From Acidovorax sp. SRB_14 (lineage in GTDB: Bacteria > Pseudomonadota > Gammaproteobacteria > Burkholderiales > Burkholderiaceae_C), in the NCBI RefSeq assembly GCF_012932145.1, contig NZ_MWOK01000004.1, positions 124,001 through 188,000 of the forward strand: 64,000 nt of DNA. The letters are read 5' to 3'. The stretch's first letter is position 1, and each line of letters starts with the position of its first letter. The position numbers were made by a program, and so were the translations under genes. Under the pieces are notes generated by a model that was not told the origin of the DNA, ran no database searches, and saw only the letters and a program-made list of their open reading frames with translations. Below, one piece after another: positions 40,736 to 51,185 of this stretch.

Positions 40736-41746
40736 TCAGAAGTTGTGGCGAACGCCGACGGCGAGAGAACTGAAGTCCTGGCCAGAAGGCGCGCTGTAGT
40801 TTGCGTTCGCGCTGTTGTTCACGCGGGTGTAGTAGCCGTACACCTTGGTGCGCTTGCTCAGGTTGTAGTTGTAAGCCAGGGTGTACTGCGTGGCTCCCGA
40901 ATCGGCCACATTGCTCCACTTATTGGCACGGCCCACGTTCAGGTGGAACTCGGAAGCGCCCAGGGCGTACATACCGGCCAAGCGGAAGTTGTTGCGGGTA
41001 CCTGCACCGGTCGAAACCAATTGGTTCGCATCCTTGTTGCGCTGGTAGTAGCCACCCACCGTGAACTGGCCAATGGTGTACAGAGCGCGCAGCCCGAACT
41101 GGTTGTTGCTGTTCACCGCGCTGTAGCCAGCGCCCAGGGCCAGGGGGCCCATGTTGTAGTTGGCAGCCAGGTCGTAGCCGTTCTTGCCGCCGGAGGTTTG
41201 CTCGTGCAGGTTCACGGCAGCATCAACGGTCAGTCCGCCGAAGCTGGGGGTGCGGTAGCCCACCTTGTTCTTGGTGCCCAGGCCACCGAACCACACGGGG
41301 TCGTAGTACAGGGCGTCAGACGACGAACCGGTGTCGTGGTTGTGCATGCTGACGTAGTCGGCAGTGGCGTAGTAGGACTCGGGCGTGAAGTTGCCCAGGC
41401 GCACCATGCCGAAGCCGCCGGACAGGTTCACTTCGCTTTGGCGGCCAAAGGTGATCCCGCCGTTGGAACTGGGAAGGCCGGGCCAGCCCGTGCCAGCGCC
41501 GGTGTCCGAAGCAAAGCCGCTTTCGAGCTGGAAGCCAGCCTTCAGGCCGCCGCCCAGGTCTTCCGTACCCTTGAAACCAAAGCGCGAGGAGTTGTTGAAG
41601 AGGCCATTGACCTTGGTGTCACCTGTTTTTTGGTGTTCCACGGTGGTGTTCACGCGACCATACAGAGTGACGCTGCTCTGCGCGAGGGCAGCGCTGCTGC
41701 CCACAACTGCCAGCAGGGCCAGCAACAAACGACTTGGGTTTTGCAT
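40736..41746 (-). CDS. Gram-negative porin (betaproteobacterial type)
   Basis: 336 residues. Signal peptide MQNPSRLLLALLAVVGSSAALA, then QSSVTLYGRVNTTVEHQ, SRFGFKGTEDLGGGLKAGFQLE, FGRQSEVNLSGGFGMVRLGNF and the C-terminal strand LAVGVRHNF ending in Phe. These are hallmarks of the trimeric 16-strand porins of Burkholderiales/Neisseriales. The ATG at 41746 has AAGGA upstream. It is followed by two hairpins, the second with a T-run. General diffusion of small solutes is inferred. Confidence 0.95.
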   Translation of the reverse strand: MQNPSRLLLALLAVVGSSAALAQSSVTLYGRVNTTVEHQKTGDTKVNGLFNNSSRFGFKGTEDLGGGLKAGFQLESGFASDTGAGTGWPGLPSSNGGITFGRQSEVNLSGGFGMVRLGNFTPESYYATADYVSMHNHDTGSSSDALYYDPVWFGGLGTKNKVGYRTPSFGGLTVDAAVNLHEQTSGGKNGYDLAANYNMGPLALGAGYSAVNSNNQFGLRALYTIGQFTVGGYYQRNKDANQLVSTGAGTRNNFRLAGMYALGASEFHLNVGRANKWSNVADSGATQYTLAYNYNLSKRTKVYGYYTRVNNSANANYSAPSGQDFSSLAVGVRHNF

Positions 41747-41972
41747 GTGATTTCCTTGAATGATCTTGACCATCGATGGGTAGGGCACGGTCTGCAGTTT
41801 TTGACTGATCAGTCCAAGGTGCATCTACCATCAAAATTTTAGGTTCAACCGCACTTCAGACCACAGTTTGGCGACGCCTTCATGACCAAAGTGATGCGTG
41901 GGCGCCACACGGGGACGCTTTGCGTCGCCCGGTTCTGCCGCTGGCCCCGCAATGGGACCAGCGGCAGCGCAC

Positions 41973-43655
<1,683 letters not shown>

Positions 43656-44032
43656 GGTTTTGTCTCCTAAGTTTTATGGGGAACTACAGGCAGTGAAAAA
43701 TTTACCTGTGGTTGCACTATCCGGTCGGGCACTGACGCCGCTCTGACGCGTTTCTTACAGAAGTTGACGGCAAACTTTCGCGGTCCTTACGGCTTTGGTA
43801 GTAACCCGGCCGTGCCTTTTCCCGATGTGAAAAAGGGGCACTTGGCAGGCCGTTGCGCGCCGGCACCGTGCAGCCAGGGCCGGCCCTGCGGCAGGCCGAG
43901 AAACCGCTGCGCACCCGCTGGCGGCCGCGCAGCGTAAGCACTTGGTCAGTGGGCGTTTGCAGAATCAAAAACCTGCGGACCGGTGCGCCGGCCTGCATGG
44001 CGGTTCCGCATCCACCCCGAGGAGAGACACCC
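43656..44032. other. divergent spacer between MHS transporter and acetate-permease genes
   Basis: 377 bases holding promoters for both sides. TTGACG (43765 region) is a possible -35 but no good -10 follows. A TGGCAG..TTGC sequence near 43840 resembles a sigma-54 promoter but has one base too few between GG and GC. No riboswitch or repeat copy was found. Confidence 0.4.
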
Positions 44033-44341
44033 ATGAGCGACCCCATCGTCGACAGAATACAAAGGCACCCCAAGTACCTCGAGCTGCGCCGCAAGCGCAA
44101 CCGCCTGGCCATCGTCCTGACGGCGTTGATGATGGTCGTGTACTACGGCTACATCGCGCTGATCGCCTTTGACAAGGAATTCCTGGCGCGCCCGATCGGC
44201 GCAGGCGTGACCTCGCTGGGCATTCCGATCGGTTTCGGCGTGATCGTCTTCACCATCGTGATCACCGGCATCTATGTGCGCCGCGCCAACGGCGAATTCG
44301 ACAACCTGACCAAAGACATCCTGAAGGACGCATCGCAATGA
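44033..44341 (+). CDS. DUF485 (YjcH-like) inner membrane protein
   Basis: 102 residues, two hydrophobic helices ([44 protein letters not shown]) in a DUF485 protein; family start with [12 protein letters not shown] and the [11 protein letters not shown] loop. It is the constant partner gene of acetate permease ActP. The ATG at 44033 has GAGGAGAG upstream. It ends in an ATGA overlap with actP. Function inside the permease pair is not known. Confidence 0.93.
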   Translation: MSDPIVDRIQRHPKYLELRRKRNRLAIVLTALMMVVYYGYIALIAFDKEFLARPIGAGVTSLGIPIGFGVIVFTIVITGIYVRRANGEFDNLTKDILKDASQ

Positions 44342-46077
44342 ACGCACGGCACAACAACGCAGGCGGCGCGTTGGCGCTGCTGGCCCTGCTGGCGGCGGCG
44401 GGCGGCGCCCATGCCGCCGGCGGCGACCTGGGCCAGTCCGCCAAGCAGGCGACCAACTGGACGGCCATCGTCATGTTTGCCGTCTTTGTCGCCGGCACGC
44501 TCTGGATCACCAAGTGGGCGGCCTCCAAGACCAAGTCGGCGTCCGACTTCTACACCGCTGGCGGCGGCATCACTGGCTTCCAGAATGGCCTGGCGATTGC
44601 CGGCGACTACATGTCGGCCGCGTCCTTCCTGGGCATTTCGGCGGCCGTGATGGCCTCGGGCTACGACGGCCTGATCTACTCGCTGGGCTTTCTCGTGGGC
44701 TGGCCCATCATCACCTTCCTGATGGCCGAGCGCCTGCGCAACCTGGGCAAGTTCACGTTTGCCGACGTGGCCGGCTACCGCTTCCAGCAGGGCCCGATCC
44801 GCGCGTTCGCCGCGTCGGGCACGCTGGTGGTGGTGGCGTTCTACCTGATCGCGCAGATGGTCGGCGCGGGCCAGCTCATCAAGCTGCTGTTTGGCCTCGA
44901 ATACTGGATGGCCGTGGTCATCGTCGGCGCGCTGATGATGGTCTATGTGCTGTTCGGCGGCATGACCGCCACCACCTGGGTGCAGATCATCAAGGCCTGC
45001 CTGCTGCTGGCCGGCGTGACCTTCATGGCCTTCATGGTGCTCGCGCAGTTCGGCTTCAGCCCCGAGGCGCTGTTTGCGCGCGGCGTGGAGGTGCGCGCCG
45101 CCATTGCCGCCAACACCGGCAAGACACCCGAAGAGGCGGCCAAGGCCGGCCTGGCCATCATGGGGCCGGGCGGCTTCATCAAGGACCCGATTTCGGCCAT
45201 CTCGTTCGGCATGGCGCTGATGTTCGGCACGGCCGGCCTGCCGCACATCCTGATGCGCTTCTTCACCGTGCCCGATGCCAAGCAGGCACGCAAGTCGGTG
45301 CTGTGGGCCACGACCTGGATCGGCTACTTCTACGTCCTGATCTTCATCATCGGCTTTGGTGCCATCACCCTGGTGCTCACCAACCCCGAGTTCGCGGATG
45401 TGGCCACGGGCGTGATCCACGGCGGCGCGGGCACGGCCAACATGGCGGCGGTGCTGGTGGCCAAGTCGGTGGGCGGCAATATCTTCTTCGGCTTCATCTC
45501 GGCCGTGGCCTTCGCGACCATCCTGGCCGTGGTCGCGGGCCTGACGCTCTCGGGCGCTTCGGCCGTGTCGCACGACCTGTACGCCACGGTGTTCAAGAAG
45601 GGCAAGGCCGACAGCGCCTCGGAGCTCAAGGTCTCGCGCATGACCACGCTGGCCCTGGGACTGATCGCCGTGGTGCTGGGCATCGTGTTCGAGAAGCAGA
45701 ACATCGCGTTCATGGTGTCGTTGGCGTTCGCCATCGCGGCCTCGGCCAACTTCCCGGTGCTGTTCCTGTCGGTGCTCTGGAAGGACTGCACGACGCGCGG
45801 CGCGGTGATCGGCGGCTTCCTGGGCCTGATCTCGTCGGTGGGCCTGACCATCGTGTCGCCCTCGGTCTGGGAAGCCACGCTGGGCCACCCGGCCGGCTCG
45901 GCCTGGTTCCCCTACACCTCGCCCGCGCTGTTCTCGATGGCGATCGGCTTCATCGGCGTGTGGCTGTTCTCGATCACCGACCGCAGCGCCAACGCCGCGC
46001 GCGAACGCGCCGCCTTCCCGGCGCAGCAGGTGCGCTCGGAAACCGGCTTTGGCGCCTCGGGTGCCTCGGGCCACTGA
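44338..46077 (+). CDS. actP: cation/acetate symporter ActP
   Basis: 579 residues, sodium:solute symporter family. A signal-like start ([26 protein letters not shown]) is followed by about 13 helices with [33 protein letters not shown]-type SSS core (conserved [21 protein letters not shown]), [50 protein letters not shown] and [22 protein letters not shown]. The last three motifs are typical of acetate permease. Translationally coupled to the DUF485 gene; the cNMP/CBS and exonuclease genes lie just downstream on the other strand. Confidence 0.95.
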   Translation: MNARHNNAGGALALLALLAAAGGAHAAGGDLGQSAKQATNWTAIVMFAVFVAGTLWITKWAASKTKSASDFYTAGGGITGFQNGLAIAGDYMSAASFLGISAAVMASGYDGLIYSLGFLVGWPIITFLMAERLRNLGKFTFADVAGYRFQQGPIRAFAASGTLVVVAFYLIAQMVGAGQLIKLLFGLEYWMAVVIVGALMMVYVLFGGMTATTWVQIIKACLLLAGVTFMAFMVLAQFGFSPEALFARGVEVRAAIAANTGKTPEEAAKAGLAIMGPGGFIKDPISAISFGMALMFGTAGLPHILMRFFTVPDAKQARKSVLWATTWIGYFYVLIFIIGFGAITLVLTNPEFADVATGVIHGGAGTANMAAVLVAKSVGGNIFFGFISAVAFATILAVVAGLTLSGASAVSHDLYATVFKKGKADSASELKVSRMTTLALGLIAVVLGIVFEKQNIAFMVSLAFAIAASANFPVLFLSVLWKDCTTRGAVIGGFLGLISSVGLTIVSPSVWEATLGHPAGSAWFPYTSPALFSMAIGFIGVWLFSITDRSANAARERAAFPAQQVRSETGFGASGASGH

Positions 46078-46153
46078 GACGGCAACCCACCGGGCCCGGG
46101 GCGCACGCCCCGGTGCCGCGCCGTGTGCGCTCGGGCCGCCCAAGCGCGCAAGC

Positions 46154-46217
46154 ACTCCCAAAAAGAGAGCTTTCAGCGCTTGCCTGATCAGCGTTTGAGG
46201 CCGATTTGGCTTGAATC
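46154..46217 (-). repeat. interspersed repeat, copy G (convergent spacer)
   Basis: On the minus strand: TTCAAGCCAAATCGGCCTCAAACGCT..GGCAAGCGCTGAAAGCTCTCTTTTTG (in part). This is the cleanest copy with GGCCT, ACGCT/AAGCGCT arms and the AGCTC-T-rich end. It lies between the convergent ends of actP and the exonuclease gene. Confidence 0.7.
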
Positions 46218-46270
46218 TCCAACGCCGGCGTCCTGCCCCTGGCGGGGAACGCAGCGGCAGGGACCACGCC

Positions 46271-46930
46271 TCAGCCGCCGCCGCGCAAGTGGCGCAGCTT
46301 GACGAACGCCAGTGCCGCCATCACCGCATCGTTGAGCGCGTCGTGCGCCTCGCGCTGGGGCAGGCCCAGGTCGTCCATCAGCTTGGCAAAGCGCAGGTCG
46401 ATGTCCGCGTTGGCCTGCTGCTGGTAGGGCGGCAGCTGCCGGAACTTGTGGTCGTAGTACAGCGCCGAGACCTCTATTTTTTGCTGCGGCAGCCCCATGC
46501 CGAGGAGCGGCCAGAGGGCGCGGTTGAGCATGGCGACGTCGAACTCGAGGAAGTAGCCCACCAGCGGGCGGCTGCCGATGAAGTGCAGCAGCTGGTGCAT
46601 CGCCTCGCCCAGCGGCAGCCCCTGGGCCACGTCCCGGCTGCGCAGGCGGTGGATGCGCACGCTCTCGGCCGGCACGTCCTTGCCGGGGCGCACCAGCAGC
46701 TCCAGGCGCTGGCTGGTCAGGATCCGGTTGCCGGCGATGCGCACCGCGCCGATGGCGATGATGTCGTCGCTGCGCACGTTGAGCCCCGTGGTCTCGCAGT
46801 CCAGCGCCACCCATTCCCCGGGCGGCGGCGGATCGAACAGGAAGGCATAGGCCGGGTCGGCCAGGTGGTAGAGCAGCCAGCGGCGCCGCAGCTGCGCCAG
46901 CCAGCGGCGCGGACCGGTGGCGGCGCTCAC
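46271..46930 (-). CDS. DEDDh 3'-5' exonuclease (DnaQ-like)
   Basis: 219 residues. Exonuclease motif I VALDCETTGLN (Asp, Glu), motif II LVGYFLEFDVAMLNRAL, motif III HDALNDAVMAALAF (His, Asp). This is the proofreading-subunit/RNase T superfamily. The GTG start at 46930 overlaps the stop of the cNMP/CBS gene (GTGA), so the two are coupled. An exonuclease/cNMP-CBS-NTase pair beside acetate permease genes recurs in proteobacteria, but its substrate is unknown. Confidence 0.88.
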   Translation of the reverse strand: MSAATGPRRWLAQLRRRWLLYHLADPAYAFLFDPPPPGEWVALDCETTGLNVRSDDIIAIGAVRIAGNRILTSQRLELLVRPGKDVPAESVRIHRLRSRDVAQGLPLGEAMHQLLHFIGSRPLVGYFLEFDVAMLNRALWPLLGMGLPQQKIEVSALYYDHKFRQLPPYQQQANADIDLRFAKLMDDLGLPQREAHDALNDAVMAALAFVKLRHLRGGG

Positions 46931-48753
46931 AGCGCGTCCAGCCGCAGGCGCTGGTGCAGCAGCGCCTTGAAGCGCTTGACCACGGTGAGCGCGTCCTTGA
47001 GCAGGTCGCGCTCCAGGCTGCTCAGGCGCTGCGGATCGACATTGCCGGTGACGGCGCGGCCGGTGTCGACCTCCGCCAGCCCGGCCTTCAGGCGCAGCCC
47101 CATCAGAAAGTGCAGGCTCTCCACCAGCTCCTCGCCGAGCCGAGCGTCCAGCGTGCCATCGGCCGCCAGCGCGGCCACGCGCTCGGCCGTGCCGGTGGCG
47201 GTCACGCGCCGCGCCAGCGCCAGGCTGCGCACGCCGTGCACGATGGGAAAGATGCCGGCCTTCTTCAGGCTGATCTGGCGCACGTCGTCGCCCAGGCCCA
47301 GCAGCCGGTTCCACCAGCCGCCGCCGTTGTCGAACTGCAGGGCCGCCGCGGCAAAGCGCGCAACCAGGGCGTCGTTGTCGGTGGCCAGCGCCATCAGCCC
47401 GCTCCGCACACCGGCCAGCAGCGCGGCGTCGCCCGCCACCGCGTGCGCGTCGAGGAAGATGGCCAGGTTCATCAGGCTGTCACCTTCGGGCAGCAGCAGC
47501 CACTGGCGCACGCGCCGCGTGAATTCGCTGGCCGTGCCGCGCCATTCGGGGTTGCTGAGCATGATGCGGCCCGGGCACTCGGGGTAGCCAAAGCGCTCCA
47601 GTACGTCCGAAAAACGCTGGCAGATGGCATCCAGGTCTTGCGGCGCGGTGTAGCCGTCGCGCAGCAGCAGGCCGTTGTCCTGGTCGGTCTTGAGCAGCTG
47701 TTCTCCGCGCCCCTCGCTGCCCATGACGAACAGGCAGCTGTGGGCCACCAGCTCGGCCGGCGCCACCATGCCCCAGGCGCGCTCGAACAGGCGCGCGTTG
47801 AGCTGCTGCACCAGCTTGGCCATCAGGCCGATGCGCGTGCCGCCGCGGTGCAGCGCGGCAATGAGTCGCGTGATCTGCGCGGCCGCCTGCGCCAGCGCCT
47901 GCAGGTCCTGCGCCTGCTCGATCTGCACCGTGATCAGGTGCGAGTGGTTGGCCAGGAAGCTGAACAGGTCGAGCGCCTCGAGGATGCCGCGCACCCCGCC
48001 GCCCTTTTCCTCGTCGTCCAGCACCACCACGCGGTGCACGCGCTCGCGCAGCAGCAGCGCCATGGCGTCTCCGAGCTGGTCGGACGCGCGCACGGTGACC
48101 ACCGGGCGGCTGGCCAGCTCGCCCACCGCCAGCCGGTCGAGCGGCCGCCCGTCGAGGATGGCGCGCTGCAGCGTGGTGTTGGTGAAGATGCCCAGCCCCC
48201 CTGCCAGCCCCGTGACCAACACGCTGGTGGTGCGCTGCGCCTGGAACAGCCGCACCACGGAAACGATGTCGCACCCGGCATCGACCGTGTGCGCCGGGCG
48301 CAGGTAGGCCGCGTCCACGCGCGCCAGCGTCAGCGACTGGCGCTCGTGCTGGTCCGGGCGCTGGGCCAGCGCGCTGAGCTTGTGCCCGATGTCGGAAAAC
48401 AGCAGCGCGCCGAAGGTGGTGTTGCGCGCGATCAGCTCCTTCACCGTTGCGCGGGCCAGCTGGTAGGCCACCACCTCCTGGGCCGCGACGAAGCGGCTGC
48501 TGACGCGCCCGGCCACCAGGCCGCGGCCGTCGAAGCTGTCGTCGGGGCCGTAGGTGGCCAGCACCTCGTCGCCCTCGGTCTGCGTGACATAGCCCTTGAT
48601 GGGAATGAACAGGTGCGTGGGCACCGCGCCCACCTCGAGCACCACGGCGCCCTCGGGGAAGTAGGCGATGTCAACGCTGTCCTGCACCAGGCGCTGCTCG
48701 TCCAGGCTCAGGCAGTCGAACGGCGACGCGGCAAAGTTGAAGGCGTTGGGCAT
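46927..48753 (-). CDS. cNMP-binding / CBS / DUF294 nucleotidyltransferase-like signalling protein
   Basis: 608 residues in one chain: an N-terminal cyclic-nucleotide-binding-like domain (about 1-125, YFPEGAVVLEVGAVPTHLFIP, IKGYVTQTE), a CBS pair (about 150-275, TSVLVTGLAGGLGIFTN, ASRPVVTVRASDQLGDAMALLL), a DUF294 nucleotidyltransferase-like domain around residue 343 (MGSEGRGEQLLKTDQDNGLL) and a C-terminal helical domain (SLHFLMGLRLKAGL). The GS-G-R-D-x-D pattern suggests it could transfer a nucleotide as GlnD-like enzymes do. The coupled exonuclease and nearby acetate permease point to a nucleotide-linked metabolic signal, not established here. Confidence 0.9.
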   Translation of the reverse strand: MPNAFNFAASPFDCLSLDEQRLVQDSVDIAYFPEGAVVLEVGAVPTHLFIPIKGYVTQTEGDEVLATYGPDDSFDGRGLVAGRVSSRFVAAQEVVAYQLARATVKELIARNTTFGALLFSDIGHKLSALAQRPDQHERQSLTLARVDAAYLRPAHTVDAGCDIVSVVRLFQAQRTTSVLVTGLAGGLGIFTNTTLQRAILDGRPLDRLAVGELASRPVVTVRASDQLGDAMALLLRERVHRVVVLDDEEKGGGVRGILEALDLFSFLANHSHLITVQIEQAQDLQALAQAAAQITRLIAALHRGGTRIGLMAKLVQQLNARLFERAWGMVAPAELVAHSCLFVMGSEGRGEQLLKTDQDNGLLLRDGYTAPQDLDAICQRFSDVLERFGYPECPGRIMLSNPEWRGTASEFTRRVRQWLLLPEGDSLMNLAIFLDAHAVAGDAALLAGVRSGLMALATDNDALVARFAAAALQFDNGGGWWNRLLGLGDDVRQISLKKAGIFPIVHGVRSLALARRVTATGTAERVAALAADGTLDARLGEELVESLHFLMGLRLKAGLAEVDTGRAVTGNVDPQRLSSLERDLLKDALTVVKRFKALLHQRLRLDAL

Positions 48754-48809
48754 GGTGGGGCGCGATGGTGAACCGCCTGCGGCCTCGGTTCAGGCTGCGG
48801 CCCCCGCAT

Positions 48810-49454
48810 TCAACCCGGCAGGCCTTGCGCCACGCTTGCAGCGGCGTCCCAGCCGGTGTCGAACCAGGCGTCGCCTTCGAGGTAGGCGCGCAGCATGGGC
48901 AGGCCGTCGAGCCCCCAGAACAGCTTGCCATCGACCTCGAACGCCGGCACGCCGAACACGCCGCGCGCGGCCGCGGCCTCGGTGTTGGCGCGCAGCAGCG
49001 CCTTCGGTTGCGCGCTGGCGCTGTCCTGGCCCGGCTGCAGCTGCGGCGCCAGCTCGGCCGCCAGCGCATCGAGCCGCGCCGCATCGAGCGCCTCGTGCCC
49101 GCCCTGCCAGACATGGCGTAGCACCGTGCCGGCGACAAAGCGGTTGACGCTGCCGTCCGCGCTGCAGGCCAGCGCCTGGCGCAACAGCGGCAGCGGATTG
49201 AACGGGTGGCGCAGCGGCATCGCGAGCGGCACGCCGAGCGCGTGGCCCAGCCAGCTGACGTGGCGGTAGGTCCAGTCGCGCTTCGGAAGAATGCCGGCCG
49301 GGCCCGGGTTGCCATGCTGCTGCAGCAGCGCGCCCAGCAGCACCGGCCGGTATTCGACGCTGTAGCTCAGCCCTTCGAGCACCTCGGGCAGGCGCTCGAA
49401 GGCCAGCCAGGCATAGGGCGAGACAAAGTCGAGGTAGAAGGTGATGTGCTTCAT
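48810..49454 (-). CDS. 2-hydroxychromene-2-carboxylate isomerase-like (DsbA/GST-kappa family)
   Basis: 214 residues. FYLDFVSPYAWLAFERLPEV, where Ser replaces the DsbA cysteines (FVSPYAW), YRPVLLGALLQQHG, TYRHVSWLGHALGVPLAMP and GVFGVPAFEVDGKLFWGLD define the family. NahD-type members isomerise aromatic ring-fission products with glutathione. The ATG at 49454 overlaps the DUF1289 stop (ATGA). The true substrate is unknown because no aromatic-degradation genes are nearby. Confidence 0.87.
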   Translation of the reverse strand: MKHITFYLDFVSPYAWLAFERLPEVLEGLSYSVEYRPVLLGALLQQHGNPGPAGILPKRDWTYRHVSWLGHALGVPLAMPLRHPFNPLPLLRQALACSADGSVNRFVAGTVLRHVWQGGHEALDAARLDALAAELAPQLQPGQDSASAQPKALLRANTEAAAARGVFGVPAFEVDGKLFWGLDGLPMLRAYLEGDAWFDTGWDAAASVAQGLPG

Positions 49455-49726
49455 GTCGGCTCCTGCGCCAGGGTCTCGGGCGGAAACGGCACGCCCGCGC
49501 GCTGCGACAGCTGCGCCCAGATGGCCAGGCGCTGCGCCCGGTCGGCCTGCGACCAGGCGCGGATCTCGGGGATGGTGCGAAAGCACCCGGCGCAGTGGCT
49601 GCGGTCTTCGGTCATGCGGCAGACCGAGATGCAGGGCGAGGGGACATCCTCGTCCGAATTTTGGTCAAAATAGCCCGCAGCGCCCAGCAGGCTTGCGCGA
49701 GCAGCTATTGGTTCAATAGCATTCAT
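49451..49726 (-). CDS. DUF1289 cysteine-rich protein
   Basis: 91 residues. The core PSPCISVCRMTEDRSHCAGCFRTIPEI is the DUF1289 motif (CxxxC..CxxC, possible metal binding), followed by WSQADRAQRLAIWAQLSQR. The first ~22 residues (MNAIEPIAARASLLGAAGYF) come from the interspersed repeat copy H read in the opposite direction, so the N-terminus may be recent. It is coupled to ybaK and to the isomerase gene by ATGA overlaps on both sides. Confidence 0.87.
   Translation of the reverse strand: MNAIEPIAARASLLGAAGYFDQNSDEDVPSPCISVCRMTEDRSHCAGCFRTIPEIRAWSQADRAQRLAIWAQLSQRAGVPFPPETLAQEPT
49660..49720 (+). repeat. interspersed repeat, copy H (in DUF1289 N-terminus)
   Basis: TTTTGGTCAAAATAGCCCGCAGCGCC..TTGCGCGAGCAGCTATTGGTTCAA (in part), sharing the GCAGCGC, GCGC-N2-AGCAGCTATT core. 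It lies within the first codons of the DUF1289 gene, antisense to it. Confidence 0.6.
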
Positions 49727-50235
49727 GCTTGTCTCTGTTCTGTTTCCTGCACCACGTCCACCACGGGTGCGCCAGTGAGCCGTTGCAAATCGCTTGGGTG
49801 CAGTGCAAACACGCCGTGCGGGTGGCCCGCTGCAGCCCACAGCACGTCAAAGCGCTGCAGTTCGCGGTCGATCAGCGTGACCGGCGGCGTGGCGTGCGCC
49901 AGGGGTGAGACGCCGCCAATACTGAAGCCGGTGCGCGCCTTGACGAATTCGGCGTCGGCGCGGCCCAGCTTGCCGACCAGCGCCTCGACCTTCTTCTCGT
50001 CGACGCGCCGGTCGCCCGAGGTCACGACCAGCACCGCGACATCGTCGCTCTTGCGCCGGAAGATGATGCTCTTGGCCACCTGGCCGACCTCGATGCCCAG
50101 CACATCGGCCGCCTGCTGCGCGGTGCGGCAGGCGTCGTCGAGCATGCGCGGCATGTGCGGATGGCCCAGCGCCTGCAAGGCCGCCGCCACGCGCTGCACG
50201 CCCTCGGGCAAGGCTTTCAATTCAGCTCCACACAT
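49723..50235 (-). CDS. ybaK: YbaK/EbsC-family aminoacyl-tRNA deacylase
   Basis: 170 residues. Family landmarks: AQQAADVLGIEVGQVAKSIIFRRK, VLVVTSGDRRVDEKKV, FVKARTGFSIGGVSPLAH and ALHPSDLQRLTGAPVVDV. The Lys in VAKSIIF and the GGVSP loop are the active-site features of the YbaK/ProX group that hydrolyses mischarged tRNA. The ATG at 50235 gives a full-length protein; its stop overlaps the DUF1289 start. Confidence 0.93.
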   Translation of the reverse strand: MCGAELKALPEGVQRVAAALQALGHPHMPRMLDDACRTAQQAADVLGIEVGQVAKSIIFRRKSDDVAVLVVTSGDRRVDEKKVEALVGKLGRADAEFVKARTGFSIGGVSPLAHATPPVTLIDRELQRFDVLWAAAGHPHGVFALHPSDLQRLTGAPVVDVVQETEQRQA

Positions 50236-50240
50236 GGCGC

Positions 50241-51149
50241 TCACCCTGCCCGCTTGTTCAAGATCGCCATCGCCGCGCGCGAATTGGGCTTGCGGCCGAG
50301 GAAATCGCTGATGTAGGCACCGGCGTCGATCAGCTTGTCGAGGTCGATCCCCGTCTCGATGCCCATGCCGTGCAGCAGGTAGACCACGTCTTCGGTGGCC
50401 ACGTTGCCGGTGGCGCCCTTGGCGTACGGGCAGCCGCCCAGGCCCGCGACCGAGGTGTCGTACTGCCACACGCCCATCTGCAGCGTGGCCAGGGTGTTGA
50501 CCAGCGCCTGGCCGTAGGTGTCATGGAAGTGGCCCGACACGTCGTCGATGCCGTAGTGCTGCAGCGTGGCTTCGACCGCGCGCTGCACCTTGAGCGGCGT
50601 GCCCACGCCGATGGTGTCGGCCACGCCGACATGCTGCACGCCGATGCCCTTCATCAGGCCGGCCAGGTACGCCACGCGCTCGGGCGCAATTTCGCCCTCG
50701 TAGGGGCAGCCGACGGTGCAGCTCATGGCGCCGCGCACGGCGATGCCGGCGGCGCGCGCGGCCTCGACCACGGGCGCAAAGCGCTCGATGCTCTCGGCAA
50801 TGCTGCAGTTGATGTTCTTCTGGCTGAAGGCCTCGCTGGCCGAGCCGAAGACCACGATCTCGTCGGGCCGGTCGGCCACGGCGGCCTCGAAGCCTTGCAG
50901 GTTGGGCGTGAGCACCGAGTAGCGCACGCCTTGCTTGCGCGCGATGCCTTGCATCACAGCGTGGTTGTCGGCCATCTGCGGCACCCATTTGGGGCTGACG
51001 TAGCTGGTAACCTCGATCTCTGTGAGGCCGGCGTCCTGCAGGCGGTGCACCAGGCCGACCTTGACGTCAAAGGGCACGGGCGATTTTTCGTTCTGCAGGC
51101 CGTCGCGCGGGCCAACATCGACGAGCTTGACGCGGGAGGGGTAGTTCAT
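50241..51149 (-). CDS. liuE: hydroxymethylglutaryl-CoA lyase
   Basis: 302 residues. The last step of leucine degradation: HMG-CoA to acetyl-CoA and acetoacetate. VKLVDVGPRDGLQNEKSPVP, EVTSYVSPKWVPQMAD, NLQGFEAAV, GAMSCTVGCPYEGEI, GHFHDTYGQALVNT, the catalytic-Cys loop GLGGCPYAKGATGN and VYLLHGMGIETGI are all present. Part of the minus-strand leucine/biotin block together with the carboxylase and hydratase genes. Confidence 0.97.
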   Translation of the reverse strand: MNYPSRVKLVDVGPRDGLQNEKSPVPFDVKVGLVHRLQDAGLTEIEVTSYVSPKWVPQMADNHAVMQGIARKQGVRYSVLTPNLQGFEAAVADRPDEIVVFGSASEAFSQKNINCSIAESIERFAPVVEAARAAGIAVRGAMSCTVGCPYEGEIAPERVAYLAGLMKGIGVQHVGVADTIGVGTPLKVQRAVEATLQHYGIDDVSGHFHDTYGQALVNTLATLQMGVWQYDTSVAGLGGCPYAKGATGNVATEDVVYLLHGMGIETGIDLDKLIDAGAYISDFLGRKPNSRAAMAILNKRAG

Positions 51150-51185
51150 GGAAAGGTCCTCAACTCCAGATAACTGCGCGGGCCT

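Noticed and set aside
41937-41966. Terminator of the MHS transporter gene
   Set aside because: A 9-bp inverted repeat (TGCCGCTGG / CCAGCGGCA) is present but has a long loop and no T-run.
43836-43852. Possible sigma-54 promoter before the DUF485-actP genes
   Set aside because: The GG and GC elements are one base too close together for a functional -24/-12 promoter.
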